DNA of 64,000 bases from Arion vulgaris (Eukaryota > Mollusca > Gastropoda > Stylommatophora > Arionidae): positions 18,709,286-18,773,285 of the forward strand of contig CM036762.1 of the NCBI GenBank assembly GCA_020796225.1. The letters are read 5' to 3'. Position numbers and translations under genes: made by a program. This document shows positions 54,660 to 64,000 of the stretch, piece by piece. Positions within the stretch are counted from its first letter, which is position 1, and each line of letters begins with the position of its first letter. The notes below the pieces were generated by a model that worked only from the letters and a program-made list of their open reading frames with translations, had not been told where the DNA came from and did no database searches.

Positions 54660-56345
54660 TAATTTACTGTTTCTATGTTAGAACTAGCACACCAGAACTG
54701 TTTCTAAGTTAGAGTTAGCTTTTAGCACACTAGAACTGTTTCATTTTAAAAGAAGTCGTTAGACTACACTAGAACTGTTTCTATGTTATAACCTAGTTTT
54801 AATACACACTGAACTGTTTCTAAGTTAGAGCTAGCACACCAGAACTGTTTCTAGGGCTGTCCCCAGCCGATCTGCAAGGCAGCAGGTTGCTATTTTCTTT
54901 TAGGGTAGCTACCCTTATACAACCTTCCCTCCCGGGTTGTTGAGCGTCATCTGCCCAGGTTACCAGTCTTTATTTTTGGACTACTTGGTTTGCCTGCCGT
55001 TCAGTTTTGCGTACGGTTTCTCCTCTAGCCTTTGATTGTCCCCAATCAAACTACAAGGGAATAGTAGTTCTCTGCGAGGGGAAACGTGGTTATTGTTCTC
55101 TGGATGGAAATCCCATCTTTGAGGCTCGCCACCGTTTTGTCCACCTCCCATTTCTGCTTGTGCCCGCCGCTTCTCTTCGTCACTTGTGCTCACATTGTTC
55201 TACTGGGCGACACCTTACCCATTTCTATCTCACTGTGCACAGTGCAGTTTATCACCATTCGGTAGGAACGTTTGCAATGGATTCAAATCTGCGGGGATTT
55301 CCAGTTTTCTGCACATTTGTATGGCCCGTTCACCCCTACGTTTGCCACGCCTTTTCGACGATTCATCAGCAGCACCGTGCTTGTCTGCCCCACCGGTGGC
55401 TCACCTGTGTGTTATCCGTATGCGTGTTCGCTCTACTTTGGTGCCTGCTCACCTTGTTTATCAGATTTCTCACATTTACTATGCTTTGAGACTGTCCGGA
55501 CACGCAACTCAATTCGGACCCCCAACTCAGGGCTCCGAGTGTCGCCCCATGTCTCTTCTATGGATGCACCCTTCATGTCTATTTGTTCAGCTTTTCCAAT
55601 CGGCCGGGAGAGATGTGCATTAATAGTCACTCTGGGATTCTACTTGTCTGTGTTGCGAGCGGATCTCATCCAACTAACTGCGTCTGCATCACTACTTATA
55701 CAAGAGTAGCTCTCCCTCGATCCCTACCTGCTTAGCCAAACAGGAACCGTTGTCTGTTTCCAGGGTCACCACGTGGAGGTAGCATCTTGATTAGTGCCAG
55801 CTCACTAATCTTGGCGCGACGTTGTCCCTATGTGCCTTTGATCTCTGAAATGTTTTTATGTTAGAGCTAGTCAATTAGAACTGTTTCTATGTTAGAGCTA
55901 GCACACTATAACTGTTTCTATGTTAGAACTAGCACACTACAACTGTTTCTATGTTAGAGCTAGCTCATAAGAACTGCTTCTATGTTAGAGCTAGCTCATA
56001 AAACTGGCTTCTATGTTAAAAGCTAGCACATTAGAACTGTTTCTATGTTAGAGCTAGCACACTAGAACTGTTTCTATGTAGAGCTAGCACACTAGAACTG
56101 TTTCTGTGTTAGAGCTAGCATATAATAACTGCTTCTGTGTTAGAGCTAGCACATTAGAACTGTTTATATGTTAGAGCTAGCACATTAGAACTGTTTCTAT
56201 GTTAGAGCTAGCACATTAGAACTGTTTCTATGTTAGAACTAGCACACTATAACTGTTTCTATGTTAGAACTAGCACACTATAACTGTTTCTATGTTAAAA
56301 CTAGCACATTATAACTGTTTCTATGTTAGAGCTAGCACATTAGAA
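54660..56345 (+). repeat. 31-bp minisatellite (~22 copies), split by an insertion
   Basis: Unit 31 bp with AGAACTGTTTCTATGTTAGA and GCTAGCACAC. About 6 diverged copies lie at 54660-54853 and about 16 better copies at 55851-56345. The two halves are parts of one array. Confidence 0.92.
54854..55850 (-). mobile_element. ~1 kb insertion inside the 31-bp array
   Basis: Begins GGGCTGTCCCCAGCC and ends near GATCTCTGAAA, flanked by TGTTTCTA on the left and TGTTTTTA on the right (a likely 8-bp TSD). It is clearly more G/C-rich than its surroundings. Its left end inverted matches the repeat at 14860-15010 and 19650-19690. Open frames of 130-160 codons exist on + (55007-55489 and overlapping frames), but they overlap in several frames and have no domain. 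They are probably low-stop G/C-rich sequence, not genes. Confidence 0.72.
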
Positions 56346-56611
56346 ACATCTTCCATCTCAGAACTAATAGACAAAACTATAAAAACAACACAGCGTCTGA
56401 AGCTTATATAAGATATGAAACAATGTACACCAACATTATTTTCCTTCATTTTTTGATATTTCTTTAATTGTTAAAAACATTGAATATGACATTAAAACAT
56501 ACATTTATTAAAATGTGTCCATGTTACTGAACAAATAATGTCCCTTCTAATATTTTAATATATATATATATATTGACTTTAAATATTTTATATACAAATT
56601 ATTTCTTGTTC

Positions 56612-56830
56612 TTGAACAAATTGTTCATTTGAGGATCATCTTCATCGCACATGTTCATAATTGCTCTGAATCTCCTCCTAAACATGTACCTCAGTGTGTT
56701 TAGACTAAAAGGTACTCCCATTCTGTGTTGGTTGATGCATCTATTAAGGTTTCTCTCATGGTTTTCCTGTCTTGTTGCACCTTTCGGTATGCATAGCTTG
56801 CACAACTGAGACAGAAAATATCTTGTTGAA
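56612..56830 (-). pseudogene. LINE tail fragment
   Basis: - strand: LCKLCIPKGATRQENHERNL, NRCINQHRMGV, then LRYMFRRRFRAIMNMCDEDD. It is a diverged form of the [25 protein letters not shown] tail seen at 48900-49095. Confidence 0.68.
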
Positions 56831-57270
56831 CAAATAACAAGGTGGAGTTAATAACCTTTGTCTGGTTCTTCAAGAATAAATGACAGAACTTCTGTGAACC
56901 TCTAAGTTTGATATTAATAAAATAATGTTGTAATCTGGTCAAAGAATCGGTCGGAACTGAAGACAACAAATATCTTTGAGTTCACAAGGTATGTATAAAT
57001 CTTACAATACAGATTCCCTGCATTCGGATGTTAGGCAATTGATAAGATAAAACATATAATCTAGTCCCTTCAATGGCATGGAATGTGATAACGAATCAAA
57101 GCACAACTCGTAATTATAAATTTAGTTTAAGAGCAATAATGTTTGATCCAGGCATTCAGGAATGCTGAAAAAAAATACAGGGCAAATATCAAACATGAAT
57201 GTGAATAGAAAATCTCGAATGCAGTACTGATGTTCTCATACAAAATCAACATTGTGATGATCGAAGTTAA

Positions 57271-57390
57271 CCCCTTCGCTCCTCTGAGCTGTTATAGTGG
57301 CTTGTAGTATTCTTTGAGATGACACAAAGTCAGTATACATTGCAATATATGTCTGCTTGGAGGTCACAAAAAAATAACAGAGTGAAAGGG
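57271..57390. mobile_element. 120-bp piggyBac-type MITE
   Basis: Ends CCCCTTCGCTCCTCTG and, inverted, CCCTTTCACTCTGTT. The left flank is TTAA (57267-57270) and the right flank TGAA (57391-57394, one change). Confidence 0.6.
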
Positions 57391-57529
57391 TGAATCATTA
57401 TCAAATCTATTAAACTGTGATAACAACAAGGTGGCCATGCTGACAGTAATAATAAATGGATTATCTTCGGTGAAGTATTCACTTTCAAAATAGCAGCTCA
57501 CACGAATTATGCTGTAAAGTATTGTTAGA

Positions 57530-58160
57530 TGAAATGAAAGTCGTGGCACATCCTTGAACAGGATGTCACCATCAACCACAGGAAAATGAGTTGATTTTTT
57601 AGGCACAACTTATACGTTCAGTAGTATGCCATTGCATATGATGAGTAGATATCATCGATGTGGTACGCTCTCAATTAAGTGACATAGACATGAGACACTG
57701 GAAGCAGGTCGAAAATTAGGCGTTAAGTTTGGACATGCTAGACAATGTTGTCTTTGTGGTAGAGAGAGAAGATAATAGTAATCAACTTCTCATGGGTACG
57801 GGATATAGTAATCAACTTCTCATGGGTACAGGATATAGTAATCAACTTCTCATGGGTACGGGATATAGTAATCAACTTCTCATGGGTACAGGATATAGTA
57901 ATCAACTTCTCATGGGTACGGTGAGCAAATGGACTTTGGGATGGCTGCTGCAGTGGAGGACAGAGCATGAATGGGAATGCTCAATGTGCCATGACATCAA
58001 TCGCATAACATAACATTTCTGAACGGTGAGGCCTATTTTTACCGTTCGTAAAAATCCACAGGGACAAATTTGCTTCCACACTGCCTGCAGTGGAGTATAA
58101 ACCAGGTACACTTGGGTTGTGATCGAGCTCACTACCGTTAAGCCACTTATGCCCACATTG
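57530..58160 (-). repeat. Family E SINE split by a LINE tail with a 30-bp expansion
   Basis: 57530-57640 is the inverted 3' half and 58015-58160 the inverted 5' half of a family E SINE (TTGTGATCGAGCTCACTACC head). Between them lies a + strand LINE RNase H tail (WTLGWLLQWRTEHEWECSMC at about 57925-57985). Confidence 0.75.
57776..57925 (+). repeat. 30-bp tandem repeat, 5 copies, within a LINE tail
   Basis: Unit AGTAATCAACTTCTCATGGG plus TACGGGATAT. It encodes SNQLLMGTGY, evidently expanded from the LINE's INQHxxGT segment. Confidence 0.9.
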
Positions 58161-58314
58161 TTAGATATGAAATTTTTAATTTTAAAAAAAAATGTCGTTT
58201 TAAAAAAGTAGTAAGTACAAGCTAGAATTCTAGTGTTTATGAGTGGCAGTTAATTAAGTGACTAGAATTTGTTACTCACCGAACAATAATACAGTCTTAG
58301 TAACTATTGTAAGA

Positions 58315-58555
58315 TTTGCCAGTCTGGTGCCAGGGCCCATAAGGGAAGCAAAGAATAGTACCACTGCAACCTACAAGGCGACTGACGTTGGAACCAGTGA
58401 AGCTACCCTAGCAAAATAAAAAGCATAGCAGAAATCAGATGTGCTGGCCTACTTGTAGGTGCATAACTGGTACAACGTAAATTGCTCTTAGGCTCGGATC
58501 ACATACAAATCACACAGAGTGGTTAACATGTGGTCGATATGGAGCATTTAAAGAA
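58315..58555 (+). repeat. SINE family B
   Basis: GCCAGTCTGGTGCCAGGGCC head, shortened core (CTACAAGGCGACTG), GGATCACATACAAATCACAC, and GGAGCATTTAAAGAA end. Confidence 0.78.
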
Positions 58556-59144
58556 CTTTGAAAAAGTGTTGAAATTTACCCCAAGTAAATACAGATTTAT
58601 CGAAAATGTGATAGTAAAATGTTGTCATAAAGAACAATCACCCATCATGGTAAACTAAAATGTGGAGATCCATGTGTGATGTTTCAAATTTCTCACCAAT
58701 TTTCAGTTACAAAAGTACATACAGTAGTTTCTAATCAAATCTGCACTCACTATTGTTAATGGACCCAAAAAAAGTGTACAGTATTGGTGTTCAGCAAAGT
58801 GTTGATATCTTAACTAAGCAGTCATTGTCAGCCTGAATGAAAATGTCCTGTAACCTTTGCAGGGTATGACATGCCTGCCACTTCAAATTTTCTAAGTCCA
58901 AGTATGTAGGAGGGTCAATTCCTTTCTTCACTTGTGGAATGTTGATTGAGGGAAATGAACCTACAACCCCTTTGTGCCCAATTCAATATATGTAAAAGTT
59001 GTACACATTGCTTTAACCCACTCCTATCTCACAAAATATACATTTTCTCTCTTATTTTCACTTTGCAGATATGTGTACAAAATAAGCTGTAGTTTTCTTA
59101 CTGGCAGTTCGTATTAGTTATTATGTTATTGTTAGGACCATCAT
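58556..59144. other. No recognised element
   Basis: A/T-rich; no gene, repeat or domain could be supported in this stretch. Confidence 0.4.
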
Positions 59145-59545
59145 CATTGCACTTTAATGAATAGCCATCAGTGCTCAAATCTCTTTCTTACACAGGAAGA
59201 TATCAGAGGCATTGCACAAACTTCATAACACAGACAAGTGTCCTGATGCCCCAATTTTGAAGATAATTTTTGTAGTATTTAAAATGTTTTGTAATGAATT
59301 TTGCCAGGGCAGCGATTTTGCAGCCTCCTCATATCGATTTTAGACTGTCACAAGTTCTTTTACATGCTCAACTTGAACATAGGATCTATGTTTTATTGCC
59401 AGTCTTCGATAAGACTAGAAACTCAATATCACCTACAATGGGATTAGAAATCTGTTAACAAAATATCCTGATAGCTCCACACAGAACAAAACCAAGTTTC
59501 TTTAGAGTGAGAAGCAAGCACCGTACCTCCATGCCACATATTTTA
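59145..59545 (-). repeat. SINE family D, reverse copy
   Basis: ACCATCATCATTGCACTTTA (inverted end), CTCTTTCTTACACAGGAAGA, GCCAGGGCAGCGATTTTGC, and an inverted head near GAAGCAAGCACCGTACC. Old and diverged. Confidence 0.72.
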
Positions 59546-60397
59546 ATCTGACTTTATTTGCTTGTATTTCATTTCTAGTTTCTGAACTATTTGATTTGAT
59601 GTGTCTCAGAAAGAATTGTGTTATTTATTGACTTCTTAGTTACACACACACTAAAATGTGAATTATGAACACATCAGTCTGAAACTGTTTACCAACACAT
59701 CTTTATGTACCAGTGTCTAGAAAATGTTTCTGTCTCCAAAGTTAAGATTAAATGGTAGAAGTTATATATAGAGGAAATTAACAACTTACAAACGCATACC
59801 ACTACACGATATTTGGCAGAGGATCAAGAGTCCGGATGATAATGGATCTTATTTTTTCTTTTGTCATCACACTGTTACCAGGTTGTTGCCCAGTGTTGTG
59901 GTTTTTCTGTATTTGTCTCGCACTGCTCCAAGGGCTTGGGTGATAGTTATTTTTGCTTTTTGACAGGATTCTGATATGATATCTTACCATCTTTTTCATT
60001 GTCTTTCTCTTGCTTTCTTTCCTGATGTTCTGTTGTAGAAGACTGTATACAGTGGAGTTTAGTTGCATTCTTATTAAGTGGCCGAACTCCTTCATTCTTT
60101 GTTTCTCAATGTAATTCAAGCACGGTTCTGTCTCAACTTGCTCTCTTATGCTGATGTTGGTGACTCTTGTCTTCATAGGCATTCTTTGTCTTCATCTTTC
60201 GTAGGCATTGCATTTCACATGAGGTTATTTTTTGCGACTGCTTTGCACATTGTCTATGTTTCGCACTGGTAACACACAAAGTCATTGATACTGAATCATT
60301 GAAGATAAAAAGAAAAACTCTGTTTTTGTTGGTACATAACCAGAGTATAAACAATGTTATTGATTACCAAACAGCAATAGCCCTAGCATCTCATTAA

Positions 60398-60717
60398 CTC
60401 TTACAATACGCGTACTAAAACCGCCTTTTTACGCACCGTTTTTGAGGAACAAATTTTAAGGCGAAGATGTCCTTACAAAATTTGTTATAACTTCTTACAT
60501 CCAACAGCAGAGACAAACTGTATACACCAAAATGTGCGCATTTGAAAGATCTATTACAAACACAAACTTGCTGTATTTGAATTTTTAAAATACACTTAAA
60601 GCATTAAAGTCCTCTACGATATATTAACAACTGGTTAGAACCATATGGTCCGTGAAGTGGCTTTTCAGAAATGGGAACTAATTTTATGGTCTGTAAGGTG
60701 CGTTCGTATTCTAAGAG
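60398..60717. mobile_element. 320-bp piggyBac-type MITE
   Basis: Flanked by TTAA at 60394-60397 and 60718-60721. Ends CTCTTACAATACGCG and, inverted, CTCTTAGAATACGAACG. No coding capacity. Confidence 0.75.
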
Positions 60718-61069
60718 TTAAGATATGAAGCAGAAACATGGAAATGAACAAGAAGCTAGAGAACAAAATTGATGTATTTGAGACGTGGAAACAACATCAA
60801 ATAACAAATAGAACAAAGTTAATAGCAACAAAAGTAAAGTAAATGAATAAGTTGAAGGATAAATTTGAAATGAAAAGAGATAGGTTGAAAAAAGATACAA
60901 AAATATGACACAATATATTTGAAAACATAAAAGGCATTAAAAAGACATGTTGAAAATTATACTAAAAACAAAGGTAAAGGTAAGCGTTAGAAAATATGCT
61001 AAAAGAGGAAAGGAAACATGATATTTTTTTTTTTTTAGTTTAGTCGTCGGATCACCATCACTGCACGTC

Positions 61070-61400
61070 GAACAAATTAGTCCATAAGTGCTCCGATCTC
61101 TCCCTCAGTATGTCCATCAGCTGTGGCGACTAACGACACCGGTTCTTTGTTGGTTTACAATTCTTCTTTGTCTGCCAGCATAGCGTTCTTGTCTAGCTAC
61201 ACCACACTTAACTTTGAGTTCTTGCAGTCTGGTTAGTGTTGTGGATGCACCACTATTACGTGAATCATGTACACGCCCTCTCTCCCTTAAGGAATTTATA
61301 ATATCAGCCTGGTCCATTGCTCGACCGCTTTGGACAGCAGCCATACCTGCAAGCCTATCCGCACGTTCATTCCCCTTACACCTGCATGCCTGGTTAAACA
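61070..61400 (-). pseudogene. LINE RNase H end
   Basis: - strand: [76 protein letters not shown]. The best-preserved copy of the RNase H tail in the window. Confidence 0.85.
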
Positions 61401-61569
61401 TGAGTAAGTGGACAGATAGCAAGAAGTATGTTAATGAGATTGTATCAACATGGAAAGAGATTAAGAATGTTTGCAAACCATTACAGCTAACGTTCATGTG
61501 GAGATAACACTTTGATCTGATCATAAAAATCCCTGCAGACACGTAAATCTTGGGAAAAAAAACATTCTT

Positions 61570-62600
61570 CATTGTTTGCTGTACCAGTACAATTCAATAT
61601 GGAATAAGGTGGAATGATAAAAGTCTCTTATCAATAGCATGTCGGGGGTGACAGTTAAAAGCAGAAACTGCAGAAATGTATTGATGTAGAGAGACAGAGA
61701 GGGGGAGGGGGAAAGAAAGATATGGTTAGAGAAAAAAGAGATGACACAAGTAATCAATGAATTAGATATGAAACTGCAGACATTTTAATTCAAAAGTGAC
61801 ACAAGCAAAAAAGACAAAAGGACTGATGTGGATCAGCGTGTATAAAGATTGTCATGGGAACCATGAGTATGCATACCCTGTTCAATTCTGCACCTATCAG
61901 TCTGCCCAGATGCATTAAAGTCAGTTATGTTAATCAATAAGCAATCAACAGTAACTCAACCAAAACTCTTCTAAGTTGCATCTCCAAATGATGGCAAACA
62001 CTACTTGTATAAGTAATATATTCTGTGTGGACTTCCTAACAGAATATAATACTCTAATATTTATGATATAAACAAATACAGTTCTCTCCATTTGAAGTAT
62101 CATGAAAACTAAACAATAACCAAATGTAATCTTCAAAGATATTGTTCCCTAATCCAGACTTCCTAAATAAAATGAAGAATAAAATGTTGAGATTGACATT
62201 TCTGTTACTTTCTTCAAATCACCACATTTCAATAAAAACATATTCAAAAACACATTACAACCTATTGCATGGATGAAATACACATTACACAGGCGCCTAT
62301 CAGACAGATATAACAGTTAACATTTGATAAATATTAACATAAAGTATCAAACAAACTAGTTAAAAATGTTGCCAGTTTCCTAGTATGATCCAGCTAAGAA
62401 GTGCTATACAAATTATTTAAATACGATCAGTCCAATCTGTCTCATAGATTTCCTCCCAGTTAAAGAGAGAAAAATGGATACCATGTACATATATAAAGTG
62501 AGTATGGGATTTAAACAGCAGATATAAATGCAAACTGCTGAACAATATCAAAGAGAAGGTATACGTTTTTCTGGAAAATTAATAGTAACCACAACTAAGT
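61570..62600. other. Unassigned A/T-rich sequence
   Basis: No gene or family recognised. A GAGAGAGAGGGGGAGG purine tract lies near 61690. The low repeat content could mean intron or 3' UTR of a gene beyond the window, but nothing proves this. Confidence 0.4.
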
Positions 62601-62604
62601 GGCA

Positions 62605-62830
62605 AGAGTCATAGCAGCATAGTTGTTAGTGTGCTTGCTGTCTAAACGGATGGTCTTTGTTTACGGAAATTTCCAGATGGAATGGGATTTGTTTTGTCTG
62701 GTGTAAAAACAACTTTCAGGCTGACCCAGTCTCAATTTAGCAAAAGAGAAACACTGGGAAGTAAAGCTGACTGGTGTGATGTTGGCCACATACACATCAT
62801 GTTCCGTCAGCCAAAGAAAACTAAGGACCT
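62605..62830 (+). repeat. SINE family G
   Basis: CATAGCAGCATAGTTGTTAG head, GCTGACCCAGTCTCAATTTA, AACACTGGGAAGTAAAGC. Second copy of the element at 27212-27420. Confidence 0.68.
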
Positions 62831-62906
62831 AACTCTGAAAATACCACATATTATGAAAAACTGGATCTTTACTTTTTCATTCTTACAATGATAATCTATA
62901 GCCTTT

Positions 62907-63122
62907 AACTGCTAAGGACGTATATATACGTTTTTTCGATTCACTTCTAAAGATGCATTAACACGTCTGTTATTATCTCTCCTCTGTGGGCTAAAGACAT
63001 GTTAACACGTTATACATTGCTACTGTCACTTCTATAGGCGTACATTCACGTTTGTGACCTAGAAACAAAGAGTAGCTATTTTTAGCTGAGCCTTCGGAAA
63101 GTATGTAGCAGCGAAAGGGTTA
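62907..63122. mobile_element. Possible TTAA-type MITE with internal degenerate repeats
   Basis: Left flank TTAACTGCTAAGGACG, right flank GCAGCGAAAGGGTTAA. Inside, four diverged copies of a motif like CTAAAGACATGTTAACACGT occur at ~60-bp spacing. The left terminus lacks the CCCTTT seen at the right, so the boundaries are uncertain. Confidence 0.45.
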
Positions 63123-63124
63123 AG

Positions 63125-63360
63125 GGTCTAAAGATAAAAGGATTAACTTCATTGCGCCGAGTTTTACCCCATATGGCTCGGCCCCTCTCTGCAGAAATGG
63201 CATGCCACCTGCCGAGAGTATTGCACAAAGCACAAACTCCATAGCTCCGGCAACAATTTGACGTCTCTGAAAAAATGCATCTGTGAACAGACCAGCTTAG
63301 GTTCGAACACACAACCTTCAGAATGCAAGGCAAAGGCGTAACCACTTAGCTCCCTAAAAA
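63125..63360 (-). repeat. SINE family F, reverse copy
   Basis: Inverted tail, GCAGAAATGGCATGCCACC, AAAGCACAAACTCCATAGC, and inverted head with GGTTCGAACACACAACC and GTAACCACTTAGCTCC. Confidence 0.78.
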
Positions 63361-63956
63361 TATTGTAGCATTCAATACCATATAAGTCTGAATTACTGGA
63401 AAACCTCCCAGTACTATAACATAGCATTTGGATGCCAATTCCTTTATTCCCATAAACACTTTCTTTGTTTTAAAAGTATCCATATACAGCTGGGTTGATT
63501 GGAGTGTATCACAACCAGAAGTAAATCTCTATATCTTGTTATAGTCAGTGGTATAGAGTTGTTACAATCCTTGACAGAATGTTGGCAGTTCATTTATATT
63601 GACTTGTTTCATGTGATATTTTGTCTTTTGTTGTCACACTTCTACCGGATTGTAGTCCAGTGTTGTGGTTTTCTGTAATTGTCTTTCACTTCTGGTGTGT
63701 GGATTAAGTGGTTGATTTCTGTATCTTTTAGCATGATTCTAGTTCACCATCTACATTTCATGTCATCAATACATGACCCTGACTACTTCTGTAATCTCAT
63801 TCACTGGATCATAATATTTAGTATAGTTCTACTTGAGTTTTTGAGCCTACTTGAGATATATCAAATTACTTGACTATCAGTACATCTATTTCCTTAATTG
63901 TGATGTTATCATTCAACAGATGATCAATGAACTTCTTCTTCGGATACTCCATTATC

Positions 63957-64000
63957 AACCACTCTTTGTAATTTGTATGCGATACAAGCCTAAGAGCGAT
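63957..64000 (-). repeat. SINE family B, cut by the window end
   Basis: ACCACTCTTTGTAATTTGTA and then GCCTAAGAGCGAT are the inverse of the family B middle and 3' part. The rest lies beyond the window. Confidence 0.7.

Noticed and set aside
55007..55709. 145-160 codon + strand frames as a novel membrane protein gene
   Set aside because: Three overlapping frames in a G/C-rich mobile insertion, no domain, and no conserved start or splice pattern.

Overview
This is a 64 kb piece of an animal nuclear genome: AT-rich, intron-rich and packed with repeats, with no prokaryotic gene organisation. The LINEs with RNase H tails, the RTE-like LINEs ending in a C2H2 finger, the several SINE families with a shared core and the piggyBac and mariner elements suggest a lophotrochozoan, most likely a mollusc. 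That assignment is an inference from repeat style; no species-specific marker was found.

Two host genes can be reconstructed by splicing, and they converge. RMI1 (RecQ-mediated genome instability protein 1, the OB-fold scaffold of the BLM-TOP3A-RMI dissolvasome) runs on the + strand from 6105 to 28898 in 11 coding exons. The exons sum to 2652 nt (883 codons plus stop) with consistent phases and no frameshift. PPIL6 (cyclophilin-like peptidyl-prolyl isomerase 6) runs on the - strand from 53421 down to about 35233 in 7 coding exons. Homology covers the whole family length, but the reading frame fails at two homopolymers in exon 4 and again in the last exon. It is therefore either a decaying gene or a site of assembly errors.

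Layout: 1-6000 holds DNA transposons (a 2.2 kb Tc1/mariner-superfamily element and a piggyBac derivative), a LINE tail and a SINE. 6.1-28.9 kb is RMI1, with introns full of SINEs, LINE fragments, a mariner, a nearly whole piggyBac and a 656 bp foldback MITE. 28.87-30.66 kb is a 38-bp minisatellite of about 47 copies whose founding unit is the end of the RMI1 reading frame. 30.7-35.2 kb is the intergenic space between the two gene ends. 35.2-53.4 kb is PPIL6, with introns holding a 2.6 kb LINE, SINEs and a 14-bp minisatellite. 53.5-64 kb contains only repeats: a 31-bp minisatellite split by a 1 kb insertion, MITEs, SINEs and LINE tails.

The most notable point is that RMI1 carries five separate tandem-repeat expansions. 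Three involve coding sequence: the 18-bp EIDALD repeat inside exon 7, the 48-bp array next to the exon 6 donor, and the 38-bp array that starts in the last codons. No new multi-gene system (defence locus, CRISPR, operon) was seen.
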